From: Marvania coccoides
Lineage: Eukaryota; Chlorophyta; Trebouxiophyceae; Chlorellales; Chlorellaceae
Reading direction: 5' to 3'
NCBI GenBank assembly: GCA_963854735.1
Contig: OY978106.1
Location: 682,001 to 746,000, forward strand
Length of the DNA stretch: 64,000 bases
Made by a program: the position numbers and the translations under genes. The notes below the pieces were generated by a model, which was not told the DNA's origin, did no database searches, and saw only the letters and a program-made list of their open reading frames with translations. Of this stretch, positions 19,977 through 29,264 are shown in pieces (position 1 is the first letter of the stretch; every line of letters begins with the position of its first letter).

Positions 19977-20789
19977 ATGCCCAATTTCGCTCTGCCAATG
20001 ACCCACCCCGTAGTCCAAACGCAATTGGCAGCTCTGAATCCCTGCAAAGCTATTGCGCGATCGAACTCCATGTGGACCACCATGCAGATCCAGAGCGCTC
20101 CGCTGACACGAAGCCTCGCCCAACAAACACCTGGCCCTCGTCGCCCCACCGCAGCTGCTGCTGGCACAGGCGCCCCTAGCCTACCGACCCAGAACCTCGT
20201 GAAACTTGCGCAGGAAGGCCCTGCTGCCACCGACGACCAGCTTTCAGCAGCAGTGGAGGCGTTGGTGGCTAGCGGCACCGGGACACCTCGCCCCGGTCCC
20301 GCTACTCTCAGGCAAGGCAGCGGGTTGTGGCGTGTGGTCCACGCCCCCCACATCAACCGCATTTCCTCGCTCCTTGGCACCAAATTCTCCATTAGCTACA
20401 CGCTGACGATGCCCCCAGAGAACGGCGGCACCAGCGAGGCATCCACGAGTGGAGTTCCCGGCGTTCCACAGTTCTACAGCAACGTGCGATACCAGAGCCC
20501 TCTGTTTGGGGCGGGGTGGCTCAGCGCCAGCGGAGACCTCTTCGTGAGCGGTGAATCTGCGGTTGAGCTTCGGTTCAATCGATTTTGGGTCGATCACGGC
20601 GGCGACCTACGTCCATTTTTGACCGATGCCAATACCGACGGCGGAGATCGCGTGATTACTGCGATAGGGCGGGCGAGTTTCTTCGAAGGACTGGCGGTGT
20701 TCCCTGTGCTTCATTTGGACCCTGATGCAGGGGTGGCAGTGTTTCGGTTCCCGCCTTTGAGGAGCAACATCGCCGTGGTGCGGGAATAA
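19977..20789 (+). CDS. Probable plastid-lipid-associated (PAP/fibrillin)-like protein
   Basis: A single-exon frame of 270 codons with strong GC-rich coding bias. The first 60 residues are rich in Ala, Ser, Thr and Arg and could be a chloroplast transit peptide. The core reads SAAVEALVASGTGTPRPGPA, GLWRVVHAPHI, YQSPLFGAGWLSASGDLFVS and RFNRFWVDHGGDLRPFL, then FFEGLAVFPVLHLDPDAGVA and a closing beta strand. A central G-x-W-R-V strand followed by beta-rich sequence is the pattern of PAP/fibrillin lipocalin-like folds, which bind lipids in plastoglobules and thylakoids. Family assignment is by pattern and may be wrong; an uncharacterised conserved algal/plant protein is the alternative. Stop TAA. 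Confidence 0.55.
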   Translation: MPNFALPMTHPVVQTQLAALNPCKAIARSNSMWTTMQIQSAPLTRSLAQQTPGPRRPTAAAAGTGAPSLPTQNLVKLAQEGPAATDDQLSAAVEALVASGTGTPRPGPATLRQGSGLWRVVHAPHINRISSLLGTKFSISYTLTMPPENGGTSEASTSGVPGVPQFYSNVRYQSPLFGAGWLSASGDLFVSGESAVELRFNRFWVDHGGDLRPFLTDANTDGGDRVITAIGRASFFEGLAVFPVLHLDPDAGVAVFRFPPLRSNIAVVRE

Positions 20790-21086
20790 TATGCCAGTAC
20801 TGGTGGTATTGATAGGAATATTATTATTGCTGGTATCATTAATTGTTAATGCTATTAATTAGTTGAAGAATTTCTCCAATTGCAACATTGGGTTTCAAAG
20901 GGGACTGCGAGTGCTGTGTGGCTCTCGATGTACATTAATTGTGTAAAGACGATTTACCTCCTTACTGCTGGAGATCTTACACTCTTTATATTACAAATAA
21001 AAAAAGTAGCTTCACATGCAGCCAATCTCCTGGCAACCATATCTCCTGGCCTCCGACAAAATGAAAACGCAAAATGTCAACACCGC
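20790..21086. other. Intergenic, convergent 3' ends
   Basis: 297-bp AT-rich spacer between convergent genes with ATTATTATT and TTAATTGTTAATGC words. No gene seen. Confidence 0.55.
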
Positions 21087-22333
21087 TTAAGGCGAGCAAA
21101 CGAGCTGCACCTTCAGCGCGCCCTTCCGCTGGGCCGCCTCCACCGCCTTCACCCCCTCCTCCAGCGGAAAACTGCCGTCCAACATCGCATTCACCAGCCG
21201 CTTTGTTCCCTCCTCTCTCAACAGCTCCAGCGCTGGCGGAAAGGGCCCACACCTGCAAACACAGGCGAACGAAAATTTTGGAATACCGTTTAATAACTAG
21301 CATAAAGATGGTGTAAAGCTTACCGCGATCCAATCAGCCGTTTTTCTTGAACGACGACGTCATTGGCGACTGCGCTCCACAGCGGCATCAACCCCGCGTC
21401 TTTCACCACCGTCGAGCACGTTGACTTCTGCACGATCGTCCCTAACGACCGGGTGAGCGCCAGCGCCAGCGTGATGCCCTGCGGAGACCCCGAAGCTTCA
21501 ACCACAACGTCGAATTTTGCGGCGTAGTCAACGGCGGTGGTGGAATCCACCACAACGTGACTCACGCCTTCTACCAGCTCGAGTTTCCGGGAGTGGCGTC
21601 CGAAGAAAGTTAGCAGAGGGGCAGAGCCAATTGTGCCCGCCTCTGCCCCTATGCCTGCACAGCAGATGGTTTCTAGGTGACGGGCCAGGACGTGGGCCAC
21701 GAGCAGGCCTGCATGTATACTAAAAAAATGGTTCAGCAATGTAAGAACTAATCATTAGAAGAAGAAAAGGGGTAAATGATTGGGTGGGGGGTTGGGTGGG
21801 TGGGGGGGGGGGGGAGAGGGATGCTTGCCTAGTTTTCCATCGCCGATTACTGCAACCGAGTCCCCCGGGCGCACCGCGTTCTGCTCTACAATGCGGCAAG
21901 CGGCAGCGAGCGGCTCGCAGAAGCACGCTTCTTCGTCGGTGACGTCATCAGGCACGATGTGAAGGTTTTCAATGGGCAGTGTCAACATGTCCGCCATGCA
22001 GCCGTCCTTGGCTATAATGCCGAGAACTACGCGGTTGGGGGCGTGGTTGCGCACAAAGATGGGGTCGTAGTGGTCGCAGGGGCCACATCTGCAGTTTATC
22101 TCACCACACACCCGCTTGCCCACTAATGATGGGTCAGCAGCCTCGACGACGCCCACAAATTCATGACCCAGGGTGTGGTTAAAGCCAGGGACGTAGCCCC
22201 GGATGATTTCCAGGTCGGTGGAACATATGCCTGCGCGCTTGACCTTGATCAGCGCCTCGTTTGGAGCTGGATGTGGGGAATCAATTGATTCAACACGCAG
22301 TCCTTTATCATCTGAGAATCGCAGAGCCCTCAT
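21087..22333 (-). CDS. Zinc-type alcohol dehydrogenase-like (MDR) oxidoreductase
   Basis: Exons 21829-22333, 21324-21708 and 21087-21252 give 351 aa. The N-terminal GroES-like domain has the catalytic-zinc pattern: GICSTD (Cys), GHEFVG (His/Glu). The Rossmann part has DSVAVIGDGKLGLLVAHVLA, with the intron falling within the Gly-rich loop, and FDVVVEASGSP. The closing exon reads EGVKAVEAAQRKGALKVQL, typical of MDR enzymes. The structural-zinc loop is altered: of the usual four Cys only the first two (CRCGPC) are clear, the third is Tyr/Asp and the fourth is His, so that site may be lost. The first intron (21709-21828) has a GC donor (G|GCAAGC) instead of GT; the alternative GT sites break the frame. 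Substrate unknown. Confidence 0.82.
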
Positions 22334-23023
22334 CGCGACTGGTTGGTGTTTAAAATTTATTTATAAATTGAGCACAATTATATAAAAACATTAAAAAAAA
22401 CGTTCAAATTTAGTTCACCACCGCCGCACAGGCGCCGCTGTTGAGAAAAAGGCAAGGTTCTTTCTCTGAAATGGAAACTTTGGGAGGCTGATCAAGTTCT
22501 ATAAAATCTGCAGGGAGGTAGGCTGGGTGCGACGTGGCCATGCTGCCAAGGGAGCCTGCGGTGAAAAGTCGCCATCGTGCTGGATGATCCTAGCTATACA
22601 GCGCCCTGCCCTCTTTTTTGAAACCACAACACAGTGATGTAAGGCACACACTCAATCAGGAAGAAATGCGGCTGGCATTGAGTGCAGGAGCAAAATGAAT
22701 AATTTTTTGTTTCAGCTCCAGATGGACCCGCAGCATGGGGGGTTTGCATTGCAACATTTAACAAAAAATTAAGCTTCAAATTTTGCATTCAACAAGATAA
22801 TCTGCTCCAAAATTTTATTCCTCAAAAGGCATATCGGCCCAGCTTCCCCCACCTTCCAGCTGTTAATCATTAGACGACTCAATCAGCTCCAATTTGGCCT
22901 CAAATTCAGTAAAATTTGAAAATGTATAACTTTGTGATGTCCAAGAGGCTGCCTTTGAGGCTCGCCGGCGCTCCAAACCTGCATTAGCCTTCACAAAAGC
23001 TGAGAAATAGCAGACGCACAATA
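22334..23023. other. Intergenic, divergent starts
   Basis: 690-bp AT-rich spacer between the alcohol dehydrogenase-like and BAH-DYAD genes. Holds a (TTTATTTATAAATTG) AT block near 22350; no exon or strong repeat seen. Confidence 0.55.
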
Positions 23024-26001
23024 ATGGCCGAATACGGCCAGGCTGCGCTGCAATTGCGGCCCAATATTCACTGGATAGGAACCCCCGTCCGAGTGGAGCC
23101 TGGAGCTGTGCACTATCGCAACGCTAGCATAAAAAATCTCCAAATCACCATCGGTGAGATAAATGATGTCTTTCATCATGCGATGTCGCTTAAGCAGCCT
23201 TCATTTCATGGCCAAAAGCTTTTCATCTTCTCTCTAAAGTACCACGCCTCATGTCTTGTCCAAAAGCAGTAACAACTTCAGCTCCCTATTTTTCACAGCT
23301 GCTAATTACTTTCTTAATATTTTGTTTAAAAAAACGGGCATTTAAATTCACCATTTTTCTCTTCCCAGGAGATGACGTGTACCTCCAGCCCGCGGACAGG
23401 ACCATCCCGCTGTACATCGCCCGCATCAAGGACTTGGTCCACCTCAACTTGCCGTCACCGCAGCCGACGCTGCCCCCCGACTCTTCTGGACAAGGCATGG
23501 TCGCCACCGTCGCGTGGTACTACCGCCCTCAGGAGCTGGACCTCAGCGCCCCGCTCCCTGTATACGACAACGAGGTCTTTCAGGGCTCGCCAGAGGAGGA
23601 GGCCACGCACCCTTTAGATTCCGGTAAAAATAATGCATATTTCAACGTCAATCTACGCAAGGGAGTGCTTTTGATTCTTGGAGTGCGTTTTTATTTTGTT
23701 AATATGTGTGCAGTGGCAGGCATTTGCGTGGTTTGCCACCCCTCTGAGGCTGGGCCTCGTCCCCATGCGCCTAACCTCTTCGTGTGCAGCCGAAAGTACA
23801 TCCCCACTGAAGGGTAACACCACTGTGTCGTAATCTGCCATGCAGGATGTTAAATTTTTTTAATACAATTTATTTTCCATTTCCGTCACTCTCATTATTT
23901 TTTCAGGCGGGTGGTGCCTCTGAATGACGCGCCCGAAGAAGAGCCCAACGGCCGCGAGCGCCCTTTCTCACTAGTCAACGGCCGCCTGCTGAAACGGCCA
24001 GCCAGCCGGCGCGCCGCCACCACTCCCACTCTGCCAGCGCCTACCGCCTCCGATGCAGCTGCCGGCCCCACTCCCCAGCCTTCCGCCGTCGCCCGGCAGC
24101 TCTCCGGCCGCAAGCGCCGCACCAGGTCTCCCCCACCGCAGCAGGCGGTGCATGCTCGCAGCCCCACTGCCACTTCATCCCTTGAAGGCGTCAGTGCCGC
24201 CGGCGGCGGCGCTGCTGCTGCCGCCGTCGCTGCTGCGTCCACCCCCCGCACCCCCCACGGGCGGTGGAGCAGGGAGAGGTACGCAACGGCCCATCGCTCG
24301 CTCGTCCAGGTAAAACTTAAAACAATCTTCATAGTAAAAATATCGTTTTGCCTGTAGTTCATATTCTGTTCAAATTAATCGTGCAGGTGCTGCGGGCCAT
24401 GGGCGCTGTGAGCCCCGAAAAGAGCGTGCTGCGCGCCACGCTGCGCGACGAGGCCCGCAAGGTGATTGGCGACACCGGCCTGTTGGACCATCTGCTCAAG
24501 CACCTGGCTGACCAGATGGTTACACCAGAGGGGGAGCGCCTGCGCAGGCGGCACAATAGGGAAGGTAAGGTCACGAATGAGCTCTCTCTTCAGAGTGTAA
24601 TTTGACCCATTTTGTTGTCGGTTGACAAATCGGCGAAGTGTTGCGGGGAGCGTACAGCGTGACATTTGGTGAAAATGCACCGCATTGCCTCTGATTATAT
24701 AAAGAACTGGTTTTATTTTATTTTCATTTTTCGTTCTTCCTGTATAGGCCACATGGAGTACTGGCTGCAAAATCCAGCGGTGGCAGAACAAGAAGAAGCG
24801 CAGCTGCAGGAAGAGGTTGCCGCCTTCAGCTCTGAGCTGCGTGAGGTCCGGGAGGCCCGCCACGTGCTGCAGGCGGTGCGCACCGAGGCTGCCCAAGCCA
24901 TCCAAGCGGTGTCCGAGTTAAAGGAACGCCCGCAAGAGGCGGTGGTTTCGCCTGCTGGGGTGACGTCTCAGCTGTTGGCGGGAGTGGCATGGGCCCAGCA
25001 GGGAGGCACGACGGCGGGGGAGCTGGGGGCCAGGGTGGAGGCGCTGGACAAGTCATGCAGCGACCTCGCAGTGAGTTTTAATATACTCTTGTATGTAGCT
25101 ATGATCGTCATTTTCAGCAGATTGTGTATATTTTGCTTGCTCTGAGACATTATTCAGCATTTACGCTTCTTATATATCCTACTTTCACTCCATTATACAT
25201 TATTAATGTTTTCCCTGTGTGCAGCGTCGGCTGCATGATGCCGAAGCGCTGGCCGCTGCGGGCATCGAGGACCTGCGCAGCGACAGCGCTGCCGCTGGGC
25301 GGCTCCTGGGGGAGCACATTGCTTCTTTCAACCGCGCCATCGAAGAGCTCAGCCATCGCTGCGACGGACTTGAGAGACGAGCAGCAGTGGAGAAAGAAGA
25401 CGCTGCAGGGAGGTTCGAGGCCGTCAGTGCCGCTCTGAGACAACTCATCGCCGCCACCACGCAGATCAGGCAAGCGTAAAATCATGTAAACCCACACAAG
25501 AAATTTTCTTCTTCTTGGCTTGCGCACCCCCCTACATGCGCTTTTTTAATGCTCCAAAAATGTCTTGATTTCTATAGGTACGGCCTTGTGCGGCGGGATG
25601 AAGCCAGTGCGGCCCTGCGCAGCACCGCAGCACCTCAAGCAGCGCCACCGCTGCTGGCCGGCGCCACCTCCCCTCCAGCATGGGCCACCGCCCCGCCTCA
25701 AGCCACAATGCGCTATCCTGGTGGCCCCCAGCACCATTCTACATCTCCGACTCCTACCTCCGCTGCTGTCCCTGGCCTTGCTATGCACGCAATGGGCGCC
25801 GGCATCTCTCCGACAGTGCTCCCGCCTGTTAGTGCAACGCCTATGCCGGGAGTAGTAATGGGGGTACCTCGGCAGGCGGCAGGGCAGCCCACGGGACCCG
25901 CCAGGGCGGCGTCTCGGCAGCAGCAGCCGCATGTGGCATCTGGGGGGCTAGCAGACGGTGAAGAATTGGGCGCAAGGAACGTCGATTTTCAGCTGTGGTA
26001 A
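23024..26001 (+). CDS. BAH domain + DYAD/AMEIOTIC1-type domain + coiled-coil protein
   Basis: Eight exons (23024-23153, 23369-23623, 23714-23813, 23907-24309, 24387-24564, 24748-25070, 25225-25475, 25578-26001) give 687 aa, in frame at every join. Residues 30-165 are a BAH domain: IGDDVYLQPADRTIPLYIAR, VATVAWYYRPQEL, YDNEVFQGSP, AGICVVCHP and FVCSRKYIPTEGR. A disordered basic stretch with SGRKRRTRSP follows. Residues 300-360 match the domain of plant SWI1/DYAD/AM1: EARKVIGDTGLLDHLLKHLA, ERLRRRHNREG, HMEYWLQ. The rest is a long helical, coiled-coil-like region and a Pro/Ala/Gln tail. DYAD/AM1 proteins set meiotic fate and sister-chromatid cohesion in plants; BAH domains read nucleosomes or modified histones. 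The known plant DYAD proteins lack BAH, so this architecture is notable. Exon 7 has two in-frame donors (GC at 25470 or GT at 25476). Confidence 0.82.
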
Positions 26002-26379
26002 TGGCTACTTTAGCGATTTTGTGCATGCTTATTAGCTTCTTCGTGAATATAAATTGTCTTTGTGCGTTAAAGAGAGGCATGCATGCAATTTTTGCACTTT
26101 TCATAGTTTCATTTTGAGGTGCTGTAATTTTGGCATAAAAAGCGCTGCATTTTTGTAAATGCTCAGCATCTTGAGGTTTTCAGCTTGTATTATTGCATTG
26201 GCGCATCTGATTTCATTTAAACAATGCTTGGATTTGGGTTGAGCAATTTTGCCGTGAACTTCTAAAGAAAAAAAAATATATGGATAGCTTGTGTACAACA
26301 ACTCTCGTTATTCTTGCGTGATAAAAAATGAATACGTATGTAACGCGGGTTCCAATAGGAAATAAGAAACTGTACCTAC
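26002..26379. other. Intergenic, AT-rich
   Basis: 378 bp of AT-rich DNA after the BAH-DYAD gene. It should contain the missing C-terminal exon of the minus-strand SET fragment if that gene were intact; no such exon is visible. Confidence 0.55.
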
Positions 26380-26846
26380 CAGCGTGACCTGCTCCCCTGC
26401 CTTGATGTCGTGCACCGCCACCAGCTGCGTGCTTTCCAGCATTCCACAGTTGGGGTAGCACCCATGGTTGGTGAAATCAGGCGCATCTGGTTTCTCTGCC
26501 CGCTGGGGAATCTGCCACAGATCTTTCTCCACCTGCAGCAGCTAGGAAAACCCCGGGGCCGAGGCTTGCTGCTGCTGCTCCTCTTTGGCGCCAATAGTGC
26601 GCCCTCTGGACACCGCCACGAGCTCCCCCGCGCGAACCGGCCGCAGCGCAAATACCCCCCGCTGCCCTTGCCCCTCAGCGGAGGAGGTAGGCAGGGAAAT
26701 GCGGCGCACGTGGAGCCTGCCATCCAGCCAGCCGCACTCCTGCCCGCGGGCGGCGACTTGCGCGGTGGGTTTTCCGGTGTAATTGGCCCAGAACAAGGGG
26801 TGGCGGTAGTCGTCAAATTTAAGAACGCCCCGGCAGTTCATCGACC
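26380..26846 (-). pseudogene. SET-domain protein fragment with in-frame TAG
   Basis: One GC-rich block bounded by an acceptor (TGCAG before 26846) and a donor (GTAGGT after 26380). On the minus strand it reads MNCRGVLKFDDYRHPLFWAN and then GQRGVFALRPVRAGELVAVS (start of a SET domain), an in-frame TAG at 26542-26544, and in the same frame LLQVEKDLWQIPQRAEKPDA, FTNHGCYPNCGML and LVAVHDIKAGEQVTL. The SET core NHSCxPN has Ser changed to Gly, and the closing DYA-type exon and any post-SET Cys are not found downstream. The spacing across the TAG fits an uninterrupted SET domain, so a GC-rich intron there is unlikely. Most simply a decayed or truncated histone-lysine methyltransferase gene; a sequencing error at the TAG is the alternative. 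Confidence 0.6.
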
Positions 26847-27471
26847 CTGCAAGGTGGGGGGAAAAGCAGCAAAGATATGGAGCGCTCACGTCCTCTTCTT
26901 TTGCCGGCCTAAAATAATTTGACCTTTGGAGATTGATTCAAAGGCTAAAGCAGGCAGTGTGTGAAGAGAGGAAGTTGTACGAATTTTTGGGGTCAAAGTA
27001 CGCTGTGGTCAACTTGAGGGCTGTGACGGCGTGCCCTGCTCAGCTCAGAAAAAAATGAAAGTGCAGGGCTGTGCAGCCGCAGCTGCCGCTGGTGGGGCTG
27101 GTTGACAGCCCAGCCGCCATGTGGTTGGTTCGTGAGTAGGGCATCATCCAAACGGCATGGGCGGCGGAGGGTTCATGGCCAACTTCATGCTGACAGCTGG
27201 ATGCTGTTGTAGAAAACGCTGTGCTACACGGAGAAATCGGCTTTAGAAAACTAGTTGTACGCGCTGCTTTGAATGCTGTGTGAATAAAGAATAAATGCTT
27301 TTTACATCCAGCGTAGTCAAATGTTTGGCCATTTGTTTCATTTGATATTCAAACATGGAGCATGCGCAGCGAAGCCCGCTCGGTGAAAGAAAAGTAGTCA
27401 ATTGAGGTTAAGTGTCCCTCCAGGCTGCAGAAGAAGAAAAAAATAACGAGAGAAAAAAAAAACAGCAGAAA
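26847..27471. other. Intergenic with possible orphan coding debris
   Basis: 625 bp. On the minus strand a 60-nt segment (27144-27203), preceded by a TACAACAG acceptor, reads HPAVSMKLAMNPPPPMPFG then TGA, like a lone last exon. A second short stretch near 26940-27020 reads LKLTTAYFDPKNSYNFL then a stop. Neither joins to a gene that could be recognised. The remainder is AT-rich. Confidence 0.4.
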
Positions 27472-28219
27472 TCAGTCCCGCTCGTGGATGACAAGTTCAT
27501 CCAGCTTCCAGTCCTCAAAGCTGCCGTCAGGGAGGTATCGTCGGATGATGAAGGGGATCTTTTTCTCGCGCAACTCCTTGTAGGCAATCTCCAACGGGTC
27601 TGCAGTGAGCAAGAAATAACGACGAGGAAATTAATACGCCAAAATTAATCAAATTTCCCTTTAAAACACGCAGAATTTGATGATTTTTATCCGCACAAGA
27701 GTCATTTAGCTCATCATAATTTTTGCGCCCTAAAATTACAATGATTTCGCTCCTGTTCCCCTCCATTCTCCTCACCTGTTTCACCGTCCACGCTGACCAT
27801 GGGCGGAGCGTTCATGCTGAGCTGCAAGGCGCGGGTGCCCAGCACCCTGGCCTTCTCGTACTTTGTGAGGAACCGTGTTGTGATGCGGACCTGGTTCCCT
27901 TGTGGTGCCTGACCGTCTGGCAAAATGTCCATCTGGTCTTGGCCCCCTAAGTGAAAAGACGTGAAAAAGGGGGTCATCAGGCGGCTGATTGGGGTAGAGC
28001 GAAATTCAAATTGCGTTGTATACCTGGTTCCTGCCCGTCTACAGCCTCCTCCTCCTCCTCCTCGCCAAAAGCGTGCTCCTCGGCCTCCTCCTCTTCGAAC
28101 TCGTCTCCGCCCAGGCTGCAAGGCAAACCTTATATTTAGATGATCGAATTCAGCATGACATCAATTTATTCAAAGCTGAGCAGCAGCGCTCACCCAGCCT
28201 CATCGAAGTCATCGTCCAT
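27472..28219 (-). CDS. RPB6: RNA polymerases I, II and III shared subunit RPB6 (RPABC2)
   Basis: Four exons (28194-28219, 28024-28115, 27776-27946, 27472-27599) give 138 aa. The N-terminal third is acidic ([20 protein letters not shown]), as in all RPB6 proteins. The folded core is almost invariant: [69 protein letters not shown]. The protein is a small assembly subunit common to the three nuclear RNA polymerases. Length matches (about 130-155 aa). The end is ERD then TGA, slightly shorter than in animals and plants. The gene is intact although it sits between broken gene pieces. Confidence 0.95.
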
Positions 28220-28284
28220 CTTTATTTACTTAATCAAGCAAAGCGGCTTTGTAGCAGTGAAAATGAGATCAATTTAAATAATTT

Positions 28285-28587
28285 TTAGTTTGAAAATGAA
28301 AAAATATATAAAATAAAACATGCAGCCCTGCAGTTCTGGTTTTTTCCCCTCATGCCTAGGCCTGTTGGATGTATGTAGTGATGTTGAACAGGCGGAAACT
28401 GCGGAGTAAAATTACATATAGCCATCCGACGAGGGGCCAGCGCCTTCTCCTCGGCGATTTCAGTCACCGTGGCGTCGTTGCAGCGGTGCCACTTGCGCGG
28501 CACCTCGTCGTACACTTCGGCCACGTAGTGGCCGCTGCCAGCCTCGATGCCCAGGTGCTTGACCACTGACTGAAGGCCGTAAGTCTC
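28285..28587 (-). pseudogene. Orphan last exon of a ubiquitin-specific protease
   Basis: After a TGTGCAG acceptor the minus strand reads ETYGLQSVVKHLGIEAGSGH, then YVAEVYDEVPRKWHRCNDAT and VTEIAEEKALAPR. This is the C-terminal half of a UCH/USP catalytic domain, including the catalytic-His motif GSGHYVA and the Asn/Asp of RCNDA. The expected closing AY-LLFY strand is replaced by MAICNF and an AT-rich extension. No other USP exon (catalytic Cys box, QQD box) is found upstream to 29264, where an unrelated gene ends. It therefore looks like a truncated copy or the residue of a rearrangement. A distant upstream exon beyond a very long intron cannot be excluded, but introns here are usually about 100-250 nt. 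Confidence 0.6.
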
Positions 28588-29264
28588 CTGCACAGCGCGT
28601 TTTTGTAAGGTGGTGATACTGCGCTAGCCTAGCCAAAATATACTTTTTATCTGTAAATGAACAGATAATTCATTTTTGAAGTACGTTCGTTACTCAATAA
28701 TCTATTTGAATGCTTCATGCTTAAATGATGGTGGTGCATGGACTGCAGTTTGTAAGGCAATAATTAAGAAAATAAGTAAACGTGTTTATTCGAGAAGGGG
28801 CAGTACGTCACGTAAAAAATGCTAAGCGAAAAAAAAAAACGAAACAGAAGAGGGATAAAAAAAGAAACAGTGCCTTGATCGCCTACACTACAATTTAGCC
28901 AGTATTGCTGTTGATGTTTCCATTGCCACACACGCGCGCCCCAAGCAGGAGAGTTTCCACCTGGCATGAGGCTGCACTTGTCACTGCAGCACCGCCGCCC
29001 CCTCTCACAGGGGAATAAAATTGAAGAAGGGAGAGGGGGGGCAAATAAGACACTATATGATGCATTGCACTTCAGCAGGGGAGAGAAAAGAGAGAAGGAA
29101 GGAGGGAAAGCCACGTCATTCGTCAGTCACTAAGAGGGAGGGAAGGTAACTCAAATTAACCAACACTCTCTTAAAGAAATTTAGCGAGCATGTAATCTAT
29201 CTATATCCTAGCCTAGAAAAAATAATAAAAGGGAGGAGTCTTGTGGTTGAAATACTCGGTTTTT
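28588..29264. other. Intergenic, AT-rich with a GC-richer patch
   Basis: 677 bp between the USP exon and the 3' end of the GT49 gene. A patch at 28900-29010 is GC-richer but has no convincing frame. No gene called. Confidence 0.5.
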
